Below, in pieces: positions 41,967 through 51,762 of a stretch of DNA of 59,867 nt. The notes beneath the pieces were generated by a model, which saw nothing but the letters and a program-made list of their open reading frames with translations, was not told the origin of the DNA and did not search any database. The DNA is taken from NCBI RefSeq assembly GCF_000472925.1, contig NZ_AXAS01000052.1, positions 1 to 59,867 of the forward strand, in the 5' to 3' direction. A program made the translations under genes and the position numbers. This DNA comes from Bradyrhizobium sp. Ec3.3 (GTDB lineage Bacteria; Pseudomonadota; Alphaproteobacteria; Rhizobiales; Xanthobacteraceae). Every line of letters begins with the position of its first letter. Within the stretch, counting starts at the first letter, position 1.

Positions 41967-43609
41967 CAGAATACTCCATCAGCGTTGAGCGGCCCCAACA
42001 GTCGGAGAAGGGCATGAGCTGGCGACAACGCGATTTCATGGTACCTGGGCGGTCGCTGGCGGTGGGCGACCGGGGCATGGCCGCGACGTCTCATCCGGCC
42101 GTTACGCTGACTGCGGTGGAGATCCTGCGCAGCGGCGGCAACGCCGTCGATGCCGCTATCGCGGCGATCGCGCTCCAGGGGGTCATTGATCCGCACATGA
42201 CCGGCATCGGCGGTGACTGTTTCGCGATCTATGCCCCTGCATCGGGCAAGCCGGTGGCCATCAACGGCTCGGGCAGAGCCCCGCTGAAGGCCGACCTCGA
42301 TTGGTTTCGGCAACAGGGACTGACATCCATCCCTGACGATTCACCCCATGCAGTTACCGTTCCGGGTGCCGTTGACGCCTGGTGCCGGCTCTCCGCCGAT
42401 TATGGTTCGAAAGGCATGGACGAAGTTCTGGCGCCCGCGATCCGCGCGGCAGAAAGCGGCTTCGTGGTTACCCCTCGCGCCGCGCTGGACTGGGCTCGCT
42501 ATGCCGGTCGCCTCGAGCGACACCGGACCGGCGTACCAGTCTATCTGCCCCGTGGAACTGCGCCCGTCGTCGGCAGCAAACTCAACCATCCTGCACTCGG
42601 CGCCACGCTGCGCCGGATCGCTCGCGAAGGACGTGACGCGTTTTATGAGGGGGCTGTTGCAGAGGAAATCGTCGCAACGCTGAGGAGCCTTGGTGGGCTG
42701 ATGGAGCTTGAAGATTTGACGAGCGCCAGATCGGACTATGTTGTGCCGATCAGTGCCGACTACCGCGACCATCAAATCTGGCAATGCCCGCCCAATGGTC
42801 AGGGCATTGCAGCGCTGCTGATTGCCCGCATTCTCGCCGGCTTCGACATGGCCGACCCCGCCCTCAGCGAGGCGGACCGCATTCATCTCCTTGCCGAGGC
42901 GACCAAAGCGGCCTACCGGCAGCGCGATGCGCTCGTTGCCGATCCGGCATTCCGTCCGCTCGACGCCGACGCGCTCCTATCGGAGCGATCAGTCGCGGCA
43001 TTGCGCGCCTGCATCAGCAGAGAGCGCGCGAGCGCGCCGGCCGCGTTCGATATGCCGGTCCATCGCGACACGGCCTATGTGGCGGTCGTCGACCGCGATG
43101 GCAACATGGTATCTTTGATCAATTCGCTGTTCTTCGCCTTCGGCAGCGGCCTCTACGCTCCTCGTTCGGGTGTTCTGCTACAGAATCGCGGCGCGGGATT
43201 TTCCCTCGTCCCGGGACATCCCAATGCAATCGCGCCGCGAAAGCGCCCCTTTCACACCATCATTCCAGGCCTTCTGGCGAAAGGCGGTAAGCCAATCATG
43301 GTGTTTGGCGTCATGGGTGGACAATATCAGGCTGCCGGGCACATGCAGATCCTGAGCGGCGTGCTTGATCGCGGTCTCGACGTTCAGCAGTCGTCGGATA
43401 CGCCGCGAAGCTTTGCCTTCGATGGCGCGCTGACGCTCGAGCCGACGATTCCAGCCTCCGTCGCTGACGAGTTGACCCGGCGCTGTCATCGCGTGATCTG
43501 GGCGGACGAGCCGCTCGGAGGTTGTCAAGCCGTCCACCTCGACGTTTCCCGGGGTGTCATGTTCGGCGCGTCCGATCATCGCAAGGACGGTATCGCGCTG
43601 GCGGTCTGA
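41963..43609 (+). CDS. Gamma-glutamyltransferase family protein (Ntn-hydrolase)
   Basis: This 548-residue protein shows the GGT fold: AVTLTAVEILRSGGNAVDAAIAAIALQGV, GIGGDCFAIYA, the autoprocessing site HRDTAYVAVVDRDGNM with the conserved threonine, and GFGVMGG-type FGVMGGQYQAAGHMQILSG. It would cut to a large and a small subunit at the threonine. The family includes gamma-glutamyl hydrolases and the oxamate amidohydrolase HpxW; the replacement of TTH by TAY resembles the latter branch. Located between ROK and ABC genes, it probably processes the imported ligand. An alternative start is ATG 42015. Confidence 0.88.
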   Translation: MTEYSISVERPQQSEKGMSWRQRDFMVPGRSLAVGDRGMAATSHPAVTLTAVEILRSGGNAVDAAIAAIALQGVIDPHMTGIGGDCFAIYAPASGKPVAINGSGRAPLKADLDWFRQQGLTSIPDDSPHAVTVPGAVDAWCRLSADYGSKGMDEVLAPAIRAAESGFVVTPRAALDWARYAGRLERHRTGVPVYLPRGTAPVVGSKLNHPALGATLRRIAREGRDAFYEGAVAEEIVATLRSLGGLMELEDLTSARSDYVVPISADYRDHQIWQCPPNGQGIAALLIARILAGFDMADPALSEADRIHLLAEATKAAYRQRDALVADPAFRPLDADALLSERSVAALRACISRERASAPAAFDMPVHRDTAYVAVVDRDGNMVSLINSLFFAFGSGLYAPRSGVLLQNRGAGFSLVPGHPNAIAPRKRPFHTIIPGLLAKGGKPIMVFGVMGGQYQAAGHMQILSGVLDRGLDVQQSSDTPRSFAFDGALTLEPTIPASVADELTRRCHRVIWADEPLGGCQAVHLDVSRGVMFGASDHRKDGIALAV

Positions 43610-43630
43610 GCCGAATGAGGAGGAACGCAA

Positions 43631-45262
43631 ATGCTGGATCGGAAGAACGAAACGGCAGAGGCGGTCCTGTCGATCGAGCACCTGACTCTGGCGCTGCCTT
43701 CAGGCGCGGATCGCGCCTTTGCCGTCGAGGACGTCTCTCTGACCTTGCATCCGCGACAGATCCTTTGCGTTGTCGGTGAATCCGGCTCCGGCAAATCGGT
43801 CTGCGCCTCGGCAGTAATGGGGCTGCTGTCCAAGGACATTCGTCTGACAGCGGGAACCATTCGATTCGAGGGGTGCGATCTGCTCAATCTGTCCCCTGCA
43901 AAGTGGCGGACATTGCGCGGCCAAAGTATCGCTATGATCTTTCAGGAGCCGATGACAGCGCTCAATCCTGTGATCAGAATCGGCGACCAGATCATGGAGG
44001 CATTCGAGGCGCACAAGCAGCTCACACCAGCCGAACGACATGTGCGTGTGCGCGCACTTCTCGAGGAGGTTGGCTTGCGCGATCCGGAGCGCATCATCCG
44101 GAGCTATCCGCATCAGTTGTCTGGCGGGCAGCGTCAGCGCGCAATGATCGCAATGGCTCTGGCGCTTGAACCCTCGATCCTGGTGGCAGACGAACCAACA
44201 ACGGCGCTTGACGTCACCACACAGGCGCAGATTCTTCGGCTTATCCGCGAGATCCAGCAGCGGCGCGACATGGCGGTGCTATTCATTACCCACGATTTCG
44301 GGGTCGTCGCCGACATTGCGGACCGCGTTGCGGTGATGGAGAAGGGGCGCGTGGTGGAACAGGGCCCGGTCGAGGAGGTGCTCGAACGCCCACAGCACTC
44401 CTATACGCGGCGGCTGCTCGCCGCCGTGCCGCACGGGATACCGCCGGCACGAATCCAGACCGAGCATGAGCCAATCGCATGCGCAGCTTCGGGGCTTGTG
44501 AAGACGTACCGGACTAACGACTGGTTCAGTCCGCAGACTGAAGTCGCCGCTGTAAAGAGCGTGAGTTTCGAAATCCGTCGCGGCGAAACGCTCGGTCTGG
44601 TCGGAGAGTCGGGGTCCGGCAAGAGCACGATCGGCCGGTTGGTAATGCGTCTTACCGATGCTGACGCAGGGGTCGTGCGCATCGGCGAGCTGAACTTCTT
44701 CGAGGTTCGTGGACAGGCCTTGCGGTCCGCCCGCAGGCACATTCAAATGGTGTTCCAGGATCCATTCGCCTCGCTCAATCCGCGTCGTCGCGTCGGACGA
44801 ATCATTGCCGATGGGCCGATTGCGCATGGCGTTCCTGCGCCGCAGGCTTTCGCCCGTGCCGAGGAGCTGCTAGCGCTGGTCGGCCTAGATCCCAGCGCGG
44901 CGCGACGCTACCCTCATGAATTCTCCGGTGGGCAGCGCCAGCGGATCGGCATTGCGCGCGCACTTGCGCTCGATCCGGAGGTGCTCGTTGCCGACGAGCC
45001 GGTGTCGGCGCTCGATGTTTCGGTCCAGGCGCAAGTGCTCGCGCTGCTGGAGACACTGAAGGCGGAGTTGCGGCTGGCCGTACTTTTCATAACGCACGAT
45101 CTCAACGTTGCGGCCCAGGTCTGCGATCGGATCGCGGTGATGTGGCATGGCGAAATCGTTGAGGTCAGGCCGACAGAAGAACTGCTGAGCCGGCCGGAGC
45201 ATCCTTATACCCAGACATTGTTGGCCGCGATTCCGGGGCGGCAGCTGAGAGCGTCTCATTGA
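43631..45262 (+). CDS. Dipeptide-type ABC transporter double ATPase (DppD-DppF fusion)
   Basis: This 543-residue protein contains two nucleotide-binding domains. The first has Walker A VVGESGSGKSV, signature LSGGQRQRAMIA and Walker B ILVADEPTTALD; the second has GLVGESGSGKST, FSGGQRQRIGIARAL and VLVADEPVSALD. Such fusions energise peptide- or glutathione-type importers. The permeases and binding protein are encoded on the other strand at 37.2-40.5 kb. GAGGAGGAA precedes the start. Confidence 0.95.
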   Translation: MLDRKNETAEAVLSIEHLTLALPSGADRAFAVEDVSLTLHPRQILCVVGESGSGKSVCASAVMGLLSKDIRLTAGTIRFEGCDLLNLSPAKWRTLRGQSIAMIFQEPMTALNPVIRIGDQIMEAFEAHKQLTPAERHVRVRALLEEVGLRDPERIIRSYPHQLSGGQRQRAMIAMALALEPSILVADEPTTALDVTTQAQILRLIREIQQRRDMAVLFITHDFGVVADIADRVAVMEKGRVVEQGPVEEVLERPQHSYTRRLLAAVPHGIPPARIQTEHEPIACAASGLVKTYRTNDWFSPQTEVAAVKSVSFEIRRGETLGLVGESGSGKSTIGRLVMRLTDADAGVVRIGELNFFEVRGQALRSARRHIQMVFQDPFASLNPRRRVGRIIADGPIAHGVPAPQAFARAEELLALVGLDPSAARRYPHEFSGGQRQRIGIARALALDPEVLVADEPVSALDVSVQAQVLALLETLKAELRLAVLFITHDLNVAAQVCDRIAVMWHGEIVEVRPTEELLSRPEHPYTQTLLAAIPGRQLRASH

Positions 45263-45298
45263 ATCAAGGCCGCAGTTGTCATCGAAGAGGTCTCTGAA

Positions 45299-46528
45299 AT
45301 GCAGAAATTCAAGGAACTTCCGGTGTTGCGCATCGGTCTCATCGGAAGCGGCTTTATTGCCGCGTTCCATCTGCAGTCGATGCTCGGTGTGCGCAACGTC
45401 AGTATCGGCGGCGTTTACAGTCGTTCTGTCGAGCGGCGAACGCGCATCGCGGACAAGGCGCGCAGTCTTGAACTTGGACCGGCGCATGTGTTTGACAGCA
45501 TCGAGGCGATGGCTATGTCCGGAGAGATCGATGCGCTTTGGCTTCTGACTCCGAACGATACCCGCCTCGATGTCATGCGCGACATTCACCGGGTGACCAA
45601 GGCGGGGGCTCCCCTGCGCGCGGTTGCCTGTGAAAAGCCGCTGGCGCGCACTCTTGCAGAGGCACGCGAGATGCGCAGGCTCGTCGAGGATGCCGGCTTG
45701 CTTCATGGTTATCTGGAAAACCAATTGTTTTCGACCGCAGTAACGCGTGGCAAGGACATCATTTGGCGGCGCGCCGTACCAGGAAGCGGGCGCCCGTATC
45801 TTGCCCGCGCAGCAGAAGAACATTCCGGACCGCACGAGCCGTGGTTCTGGCAAGGCAACAAGCAGGGCGGCGGAGTGCTGTCCGATATGATGTGCCATTC
45901 AGTCGAGGTCGCACGGTTCTTGCTGACGGCCCCTGGCGCGAGTCGCGACAGCTTGCGGTTGGTCAGTGCCAGTGCAACGACGGCCAATCTCAAGTGGACG
46001 CGACCACGTTATGCGGCCGATCTTAAGACGCGGATGGGAGTCGATTTCAACAAACGTCCAGTCGAAGACTTTGCGCGCGGCATTCTGACAATGGAAGACA
46101 AGGAGGGGCACCAGGTGATGATCGAGGCGACAACTTCGTGGACCTATGTTGGGGCCGGCTTGCGTATCCAGCTGGAATTGCTCGGGCCCGAATATTCGAT
46201 GGAGTTCTCATCACTCTCGACGGGCCTCAGGATATTCCTGTCCCGCGCATTGTCGGGATCGGAGGGCGAGGATCTCGTCGAAAAGCAGAATGCGGAGCAA
46301 GGCTTGATGCCGGTGGTCGAGGACGAAGCCGGCATCTACGGCTATACGGACGAAAACCGCCACATGGTCGAAGCATTCAGGCGAGGCACCAGTCCGGCTG
46401 AAACATTCGATGATGGAGTTGGCGTTATGGAAATTCTCATGGGACTCTACCGGTCAGCTGAACTCGGTCGCACGGTGCATTTCCCGGATCCGGAGCTTGA
46501 GCAATACATTCCGCGAGTAGCCCGGTGA
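45299..46528 (+). CDS. Gfo/Idh/MocA family oxidoreductase
   Basis: This 409-residue NAD(P)-dependent enzyme has the Rossmann N-terminus LRIGLIGSGFIAAFHLQSML, the family's CEKPLARTLAEAREM (the EKP motif), a probable catalytic-site region GGGVLSDMMCHSVEVARFLL with histidine, and a long C-terminal domain. It oxidises or reduces a sugar-like or related compound. It is the last gene of the ROK operon and suggests that the imported ligand contains a polyol or sugar part. Confidence 0.93.
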   Translation: MQKFKELPVLRIGLIGSGFIAAFHLQSMLGVRNVSIGGVYSRSVERRTRIADKARSLELGPAHVFDSIEAMAMSGEIDALWLLTPNDTRLDVMRDIHRVTKAGAPLRAVACEKPLARTLAEAREMRRLVEDAGLLHGYLENQLFSTAVTRGKDIIWRRAVPGSGRPYLARAAEEHSGPHEPWFWQGNKQGGGVLSDMMCHSVEVARFLLTAPGASRDSLRLVSASATTANLKWTRPRYAADLKTRMGVDFNKRPVEDFARGILTMEDKEGHQVMIEATTSWTYVGAGLRIQLELLGPEYSMEFSSLSTGLRIFLSRALSGSEGEDLVEKQNAEQGLMPVVEDEAGIYGYTDENRHMVEAFRRGTSPAETFDDGVGVMEILMGLYRSAELGRTVHFPDPELEQYIPRVAR

Positions 46529-47074
46529 CGGCATGGTCGCGACAAAGTGTGCTTTGACGCGTAGTCTGGAGCGGCAGCCTCCGGCGCAAAGCGGACCGTA
46601 TTTGATTGGCCTCGATCTCGTCGGCCGTGGCTAGCTCAAACTTCCCCATGATGGACTGGACCGAGAGTTCAAATTTTCAGCGGGTTAGAAGGCAGCGTGT
46701 GCACGACATGTGCGCCGGGAGGTCAAGAAAAATCCATTGACGGCGAGTGCGGGCATTTGTTTCTCGGCCTGCGATGACGACGGTTAGACCGAGCGGGCGG
46801 GGTACTCGCGCGTGACTCAGGCGCTGACCATGCTCGTCGCGACCACAGTTCTGCTGTTCGACCTACCGAAAATGGCTCTAGTGGTTGCAGTGAGAACAGA
46901 GAATCGTGTCGGGAGTTCGAGTCGCTCCCCGGCTACTTGTTCCCCATCCTATGCCGCCGGGCCAACCGTTGCCGGCGGCGCCGGATGCTTTCAGAGACGA
47001 ATTTCACAGCAAGCGGCAGTTATGAAGGCGGCGCGCGCTTCGATGGAACGAACGCGCTGGTTCGTCCGCGGTGT
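46529..47074. other. Intergenic region with the right tRNA-like remnant
   Basis: No supportable gene is seen. ORFs here lack motifs and probably arise by chance. The remnant GTTCGAGTCGCTCCCCG lies at 46915-46931, followed by GGCTAC. The stretch marks the end of the catabolic block and the start of the VirA/G-like locus. Confidence 0.5.
46915..46931 (+). repeat. tRNA T-arm-like direct repeat, right copy
   Basis: GTTCGAGTCGCTCCCCG matches the left copy at 35931-35947 in 16 of 17 bases and is in the same orientation. The upstream bases GGGA and the downstream GGCTAC extend the tRNA-like pattern. No integrase gene lies between the copies. Confidence 0.45.
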
Positions 47075-47109
47075 GTTACAACCGTAACCCGGTCCTCCAT
47101 GTCTGAAAT
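47075..47109 (+). promoter_or_regulatory. Regulatory module copy A: dyad plus CTGAAAT
   Basis: GTTAC-AACC-GTAAC (47075-47088) is a perfect inverted repeat, followed after exactly 14 bp by CTGAAAT (47103-47109) and then TT and GTAG. Copy B at 51653 has the same order and spacing. It lies 91 bp upstream of a small membrane protein gene. The module may be a binding site of the VirG-like regulator (CTGAAAT contains the TGAAAY end of the Agrobacterium vir box) or an unusual promoter. Confidence 0.65.
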
Positions 47110-47200
47110 TGTTGTGTAGTGCTGGGCAATCACTCTAGGCCTGGTCGATCGCACAACTCGGTTCGATCCGCCCTCGCGGCGACAGATGGAAGGAAGACAA

Positions 47201-47365
47201 ATGGCGTGGCTGTCCAGGATCAATTCCGTCATCGAGCGCCGCCCTCTGGCCGCGCTGGCTTTGGTTTGTGGGATAGGTTTGGTGATTGGAACGGGCATGG
47301 CCATGGTTATTCATACGCACCCGGCCGGCCAATTGTCTTTTTCCGGTCTACCGCCGCGCGGCTGA
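47201..47365 (+). CDS. Small single-pass membrane protein
   Basis: This 54-residue ORF begins at ATG 47201 with GGAAGGAAG a few bases upstream. It reads MAWLSRINSVIERRPLAALA and then a hydrophobic stretch (LVCGIGLVIGTGMAMVI), ending with SFSGLPPRG. It is predicted to span the inner membrane once. No family is recognised. It is the first gene after regulatory module A, which supports that it is expressed. Confidence 0.55.
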   Translation: MAWLSRINSVIERRPLAALALVCGIGLVIGTGMAMVIHTHPAGQLSFSGLPPRG

Positions 47366-47437
47366 TATGAGATGCGATCAGCTCTAAGTCCTTACTGCTC
47401 ATCCGCGCCGGCGACACACAAAGCACGGATGCGCCCC

Positions 47438-48205
<768 letters not shown>

Positions 48206-48222
48206 GTTCAACCCTTCCAGTG

Positions 48223-49197
48223 ATGCCTCCCGCAGCGGTTTGCAGGCGCAGAATCCTATTGGTTTTCGTTTACTTGGTTACCGCCTGGTCTGCAGCCGCT
48301 CAATGGCCAATCCCTCGGGCTCACGCCGGCCAGGAGCCGATCACGCCAATCCCGGTTGTCCCCGCCCAAGAGCTTCCGCGTGTCTTGCTCGGAGAGAAAT
48401 TGTTCAGTGACAAGCGCTTATCTCACAATAACACACATAGTTGTTCATCGTGTCACGATATAGGGACCAACGGTGCCAGTGCCAATGTGAGCGACACTCC
48501 GGATGGCCAGCCGCTGGTCCTCAACACGCCAACGGTCTTCAACGCAAGCTTGAATTTTCGTCTCAACTGGGAAGGAAATATTCGCTCACTTGAACAAGGA
48601 GCCGAGCACAGCCTTCACAACCCCGCGATCATGGCGTCGAGCCCCAACGAAGTCGTCGATAAGATGCGTACCGATCCCGAAATGGTGAAACAGTTTCGCG
48701 ACGCCTATGGCAAGGAGCCCGACGCCGCCTCCGTTTTGGATGCTATTGCTTCCTATGAACGCTCTCTCGTTACGCCGAACAGTCGCTTCGACCGCTGGCT
48801 CACGGGAGAAGCGGACGCGATCACTCCGGCGGAGTTGTCCGGCTATCATATGTTCAAGTCACTTGGCTGCGTCGCCTGTCATCAGGGGGTCAACGTCGGT
48901 GGCAACATGTTTCAGAGGCACGGTGTTTTCCATCCGCTCGGTTCGCCGGCTCCCGAACTGCTTCGCGTGCCAAGCTTGCGCAACGTCGCGACCACGCCAC
49001 CCTATTTCCACGACGGCAGCGCGCCGACGCTGGCCGAGGCAGTGAAGGCGATGGGCATCGCCCAGCTCGACCGCGTGCTGACTGATCAGCAAATCGCCGT
49101 CATCGTCGCCTTCCTCAACACGCTGACTGGAAATTATCGCGACCGGGCGGTGCGGCCTTTCGCCGCCACACCCGGCACAAGTATCGTGCGGCCATGA
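48223..49197 (+). CDS. Di-heme cytochrome c peroxidase (MauG/CcpA family)
   Basis: This protein of about 324 residues has a signal/anchor (RRRILLVFVYLVTAWSAAAQW) and two CXXCH heme sites, CSSCH at residues 74-78 and CVACH at 216-220, counted from 48223. The central part has NTPTVFNASLNFRLNWEG and PSLRNVATTPPYFHDG, typical of bacterial peroxidases and MauG-like enzymes. It reduces hydrogen peroxide in the periplasm, or modifies a protein substrate. An earlier start at 48190 would overlap the response-regulator gene. It overlaps the kinase by 4 bp, suggesting a functional link. Confidence 0.92.
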   Translation: MPPAAVCRRRILLVFVYLVTAWSAAAQWPIPRAHAGQEPITPIPVVPAQELPRVLLGEKLFSDKRLSHNNTHSCSSCHDIGTNGASANVSDTPDGQPLVLNTPTVFNASLNFRLNWEGNIRSLEQGAEHSLHNPAIMASSPNEVVDKMRTDPEMVKQFRDAYGKEPDAASVLDAIASYERSLVTPNSRFDRWLTGEADAITPAELSGYHMFKSLGCVACHQGVNVGGNMFQRHGVFHPLGSPAPELLRVPSLRNVATTPPYFHDGSAPTLAEAVKAMGIAQLDRVLTDQQIAVIVAFLNTLTGNYRDRAVRPFAATPGTSIVRP

Positions 49198-51665
49198 GGA
49201 ACTTGCCGGGCGCGCTCGGAGTCTCGCTGCTGCTCGCTCTGCTCACTTGGCTGTTGCTGCGGGGGATCGACTCCAACGCGCCGGCGTATACTGCTGCGCT
49301 GCAGGCCTTTGACGATTACGCGCTTGCCGAGGCGTCGCTCCACCGCGACGTTCTGCAGGCGCGGACCGGCTTGCTTCGTGACTATGACACCTTCGAGAGC
49401 AGCGCGCAGGCGATGGAGGAGGCGGTCGGTCGGCTGCGTGCCCATGCAAAGGCTGAGCGCCTCGATATGGCGTCGCTTGACCTGCTTGAAGCCGCGGTTG
49501 TTCGGCAGGAAGAGTTGATGGAGCGTTTCAAGACCAGCAACGCGCTTTTGCAGAATTCACTGTCCTATGTCGGTCTTCTCAGCACAAGCCCGGCCTTCCG
49601 CGTGCAAGACACGCAGCTCGCCCCCGCAGCCGGCGAGCTAGCAGCGGCGATCCTCTATCTCGCGCGCGACACGTCATCCGACGCTCTGAAGGCGCTGCAG
49701 GAGCGTATCGACCAGTTGGCCGTCCAAACGCCCGCGACCGGACCCGAAGCGGAAGTGGCACGGGCAATGTTGGCGCATGCTCGTTTGCTGTATGGTCTGC
49801 TGCCTGAAGTTGACGCGACGCTAAAGGCGTTCATCGCGGTGCCCAGCGGAGAGCACCTCCAGGCGATCCGCGCATTGTTTTCCAAGCATCGCTCGGCTGT
49901 CGAAGCGTCGGAGCAGCGCTTTCGGCTGCTGTTATATCTGGTGTCGCTGTCGCTGCTCATCACACTCGTGTTTCTCGGCCTTCGGCTGCGTGCTCGCGCC
50001 ATTGCCTTGCGCCGGCGAGCGGACTTTGAACATGTCATCGCTGAGAATTCGACGCGCCTGATCAATTACTCGCCGGCTGAAACCGGGGGGCGACTGAAGC
50101 TGGTGCTGGGAGAGTTCAGCCGGCTCATCGACGCAGATCGCGCGTATGTGGTGCTCGATGAGAAACCGGTCCGGGTGCACGCATGGTCCAAGCACGGAGT
50201 GACGTTCCCGCCAAACTGGCCTCAACGGGCACTGGCGGTGGCCGAGCAACTCGGCTCCGATCAACCGGACGGTGTCACCATTGCCGATACGAGCGACTTA
50301 CCGTCCGGCGCTGTCAAGGATGCACTGATGGGCGCCGGTGTGCGTGCATGGGCCTGTTTGCCGCTGATCCGGCCGGGCCGGGTCCAAGGCATCATGGGTT
50401 TTGACCGCTTCCGGCCGATTCGGAACAGAATTTCTCCTGTCCCGGTAGCGCGGCTTGCCGGTGACGTCGTGGCTAACGCGCTCGAACGCGAATTCCTAGA
50501 GCGCGAACGAGCAAAGCTTGCGGTGCGGCTCGAACGAGCGCGCCGCATGCAGATGGTGGGATCGCTGGCCAGCGGAATTGCGCATAACTTCAATAATATC
50601 ATCGGCGCCATCCTTGGTTATTCGGAGATGGCGGAACCGCAGCTCACCCGCGGCACAAAACCGGCACAGCATATCGACGAGATACGCCGTGCCGCCGAGC
50701 GCGGTCGCGATCTCGTCGACAATATCCTTACCTTCGGCCGGCGGACCGACGGGCGTGCCCAACCGGTGCAGATGCGTGTCCTGCTCGAGGAGTCGGCCTC
50801 ACTGTTACGGGCTTCTCTGCCGGCGAATGTGAAGCTTGTGATCGAAGACGTCCCCGCCGGCGTCGCCGTGTTCGGCGAACCTTCGCAACTCCAGCAGATC
50901 ATTCTCAATCTCTGCACCAATGCCGCGCAGGCGATGAGCGACAACGGCTGTATCCGCGTGGCCGCGAACCAGGAACAGGTAACCGTCGCGGTTGCAATGA
51001 ACGACGGCGAACTCTCGCCTGGCCGCTATGTATGCCTCTCCGTAAGCGACAACGGACGGGGAATCGATGAACGTGTCGCGCGACGAATGTTCGAACCGTT
51101 CTTTACGACGCGAGTGGCAGGAACTGGTCTCGGTCTCGCAACGGTTCGCGAAATCGTTCGCGATCATGATGGAGCCATCAATGTTCAGAGTGAAACGGGA
51201 TGCGGAAGCCGCTTCGAGATTTGGCTACCCTCCGTCGCAGCGGGCACGATCGCGGCAGACGTGCCGTCGGCACCACCGCTCGGACGCGGCGAAACCGTGT
51301 TGATCGTCGAGAGCGAGCGCGATCGCCTGCTGCGCGATGAAGAGAAACTGGCGGCGTTGGGATACGAGCCAGTCGGGTTTGAGCTTGCGGCTGACGCCCT
51401 TGCAGCATTTCGATCCGCGCCCGGTCGATTCGATGTCATCCTGGTCAGTCACGACGCGGTGCCGCAGACCGGAGTAGACTTGGCGCGAGCCGTGCATGAG
51501 ATATCCCCGCTGCAGCCCGTGCTGCTTGCCTCCACCCTCGATGTCAGCGTCGACGTTCTGGCGCACGCCGGAATCTCCGAGGTGCTGCGCTGGCCTCTCG
51601 ACCATACCGAGCTTGCCTCAGCGTTGACGCGCTGCCTGCGACCGCCCGCCAGGTTACAGCCGTAA
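49194..51665 (+). CDS. VirA-like hybrid sensor histidine kinase with degenerate receiver
   Basis: This 823-residue kinase has a membrane segment near residues 5-23, a periplasmic all-helical domain (about 30-245, DAHL type), a second membrane segment near 245-265 and a GAF-like part (DRAYVVLD, RAWACLPLIRPGRVQGIMGF). The HisKA box has H464 in GSLASGIAHNFNNIIGAILG. The ATPase has NLCTNAAQAM, SVSDNGRGID and GTGLGLATVREIV. The C-terminal receiver lacks the phosphoacceptor (histidine in VSHDAVP) and the lysine (RWPLD), so it cannot be a normal phosphorelay domain. The layout matches VirA-like kinases. It probably phosphorylates the VirG-like regulator. Confidence 0.92.
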   Translation: MRNLPGALGVSLLLALLTWLLLRGIDSNAPAYTAALQAFDDYALAEASLHRDVLQARTGLLRDYDTFESSAQAMEEAVGRLRAHAKAERLDMASLDLLEAAVVRQEELMERFKTSNALLQNSLSYVGLLSTSPAFRVQDTQLAPAAGELAAAILYLARDTSSDALKALQERIDQLAVQTPATGPEAEVARAMLAHARLLYGLLPEVDATLKAFIAVPSGEHLQAIRALFSKHRSAVEASEQRFRLLLYLVSLSLLITLVFLGLRLRARAIALRRRADFEHVIAENSTRLINYSPAETGGRLKLVLGEFSRLIDADRAYVVLDEKPVRVHAWSKHGVTFPPNWPQRALAVAEQLGSDQPDGVTIADTSDLPSGAVKDALMGAGVRAWACLPLIRPGRVQGIMGFDRFRPIRNRISPVPVARLAGDVVANALEREFLERERAKLAVRLERARRMQMVGSLASGIAHNFNNIIGAILGYSEMAEPQLTRGTKPAQHIDEIRRAAERGRDLVDNILTFGRRTDGRAQPVQMRVLLEESASLLRASLPANVKLVIEDVPAGVAVFGEPSQLQQIILNLCTNAAQAMSDNGCIRVAANQEQVTVAVAMNDGELSPGRYVCLSVSDNGRGIDERVARRMFEPFFTTRVAGTGLGLATVREIVRDHDGAINVQSETGCGSRFEIWLPSVAAGTIAADVPSAPPLGRGETVLIVESERDRLLRDEEKLAALGYEPVGFELAADALAAFRSAPGRFDVILVSHDAVPQTGVDLARAVHEISPLQPVLLASTLDVSVDVLAHAGISEVLRWPLDHTELASALTRCLRPPARLQP

Positions 51666-51687
51666 CACGATTACCCTCGCCTGAAAT
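51653..51687 (+). promoter_or_regulatory. Regulatory module copy B: dyad plus CTGAAAT
   Basis: GTTAC-AGCC-GTAAC (51653-51666) is followed after 14 bp by CTGAAAT (51681-51687), then TT and GTAG as in copy A. The dyad contains the kinase stop codon TAA at 51663-51665. It lies 76 bp upstream of a small gene and 363 bp upstream of the RTX-like gene, so it is placed to drive the secretion operon. Confidence 0.7.
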
Positions 51688-51762
51688 GCTTCCGTAGCGC
51701 GAGGCCGCCACAACTGGTGGCCCTGCAACCGCGGATGCGCGCGTCAAATGACGGAGGTGACA

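Noticed and set aside
46812..47087. 91-residue ORF between the catabolic block and module A
   Set aside because: No ribosome-binding site or recognisable pattern, and it covers the tRNA-like remnant and the regulatory dyad.
47075..47109. Canonical Agrobacterium vir box (TNCAATTGAAAY)
   Set aside because: Only the TGAAAT end fits; the CAATT half is missing, so I report it as a distinct module.
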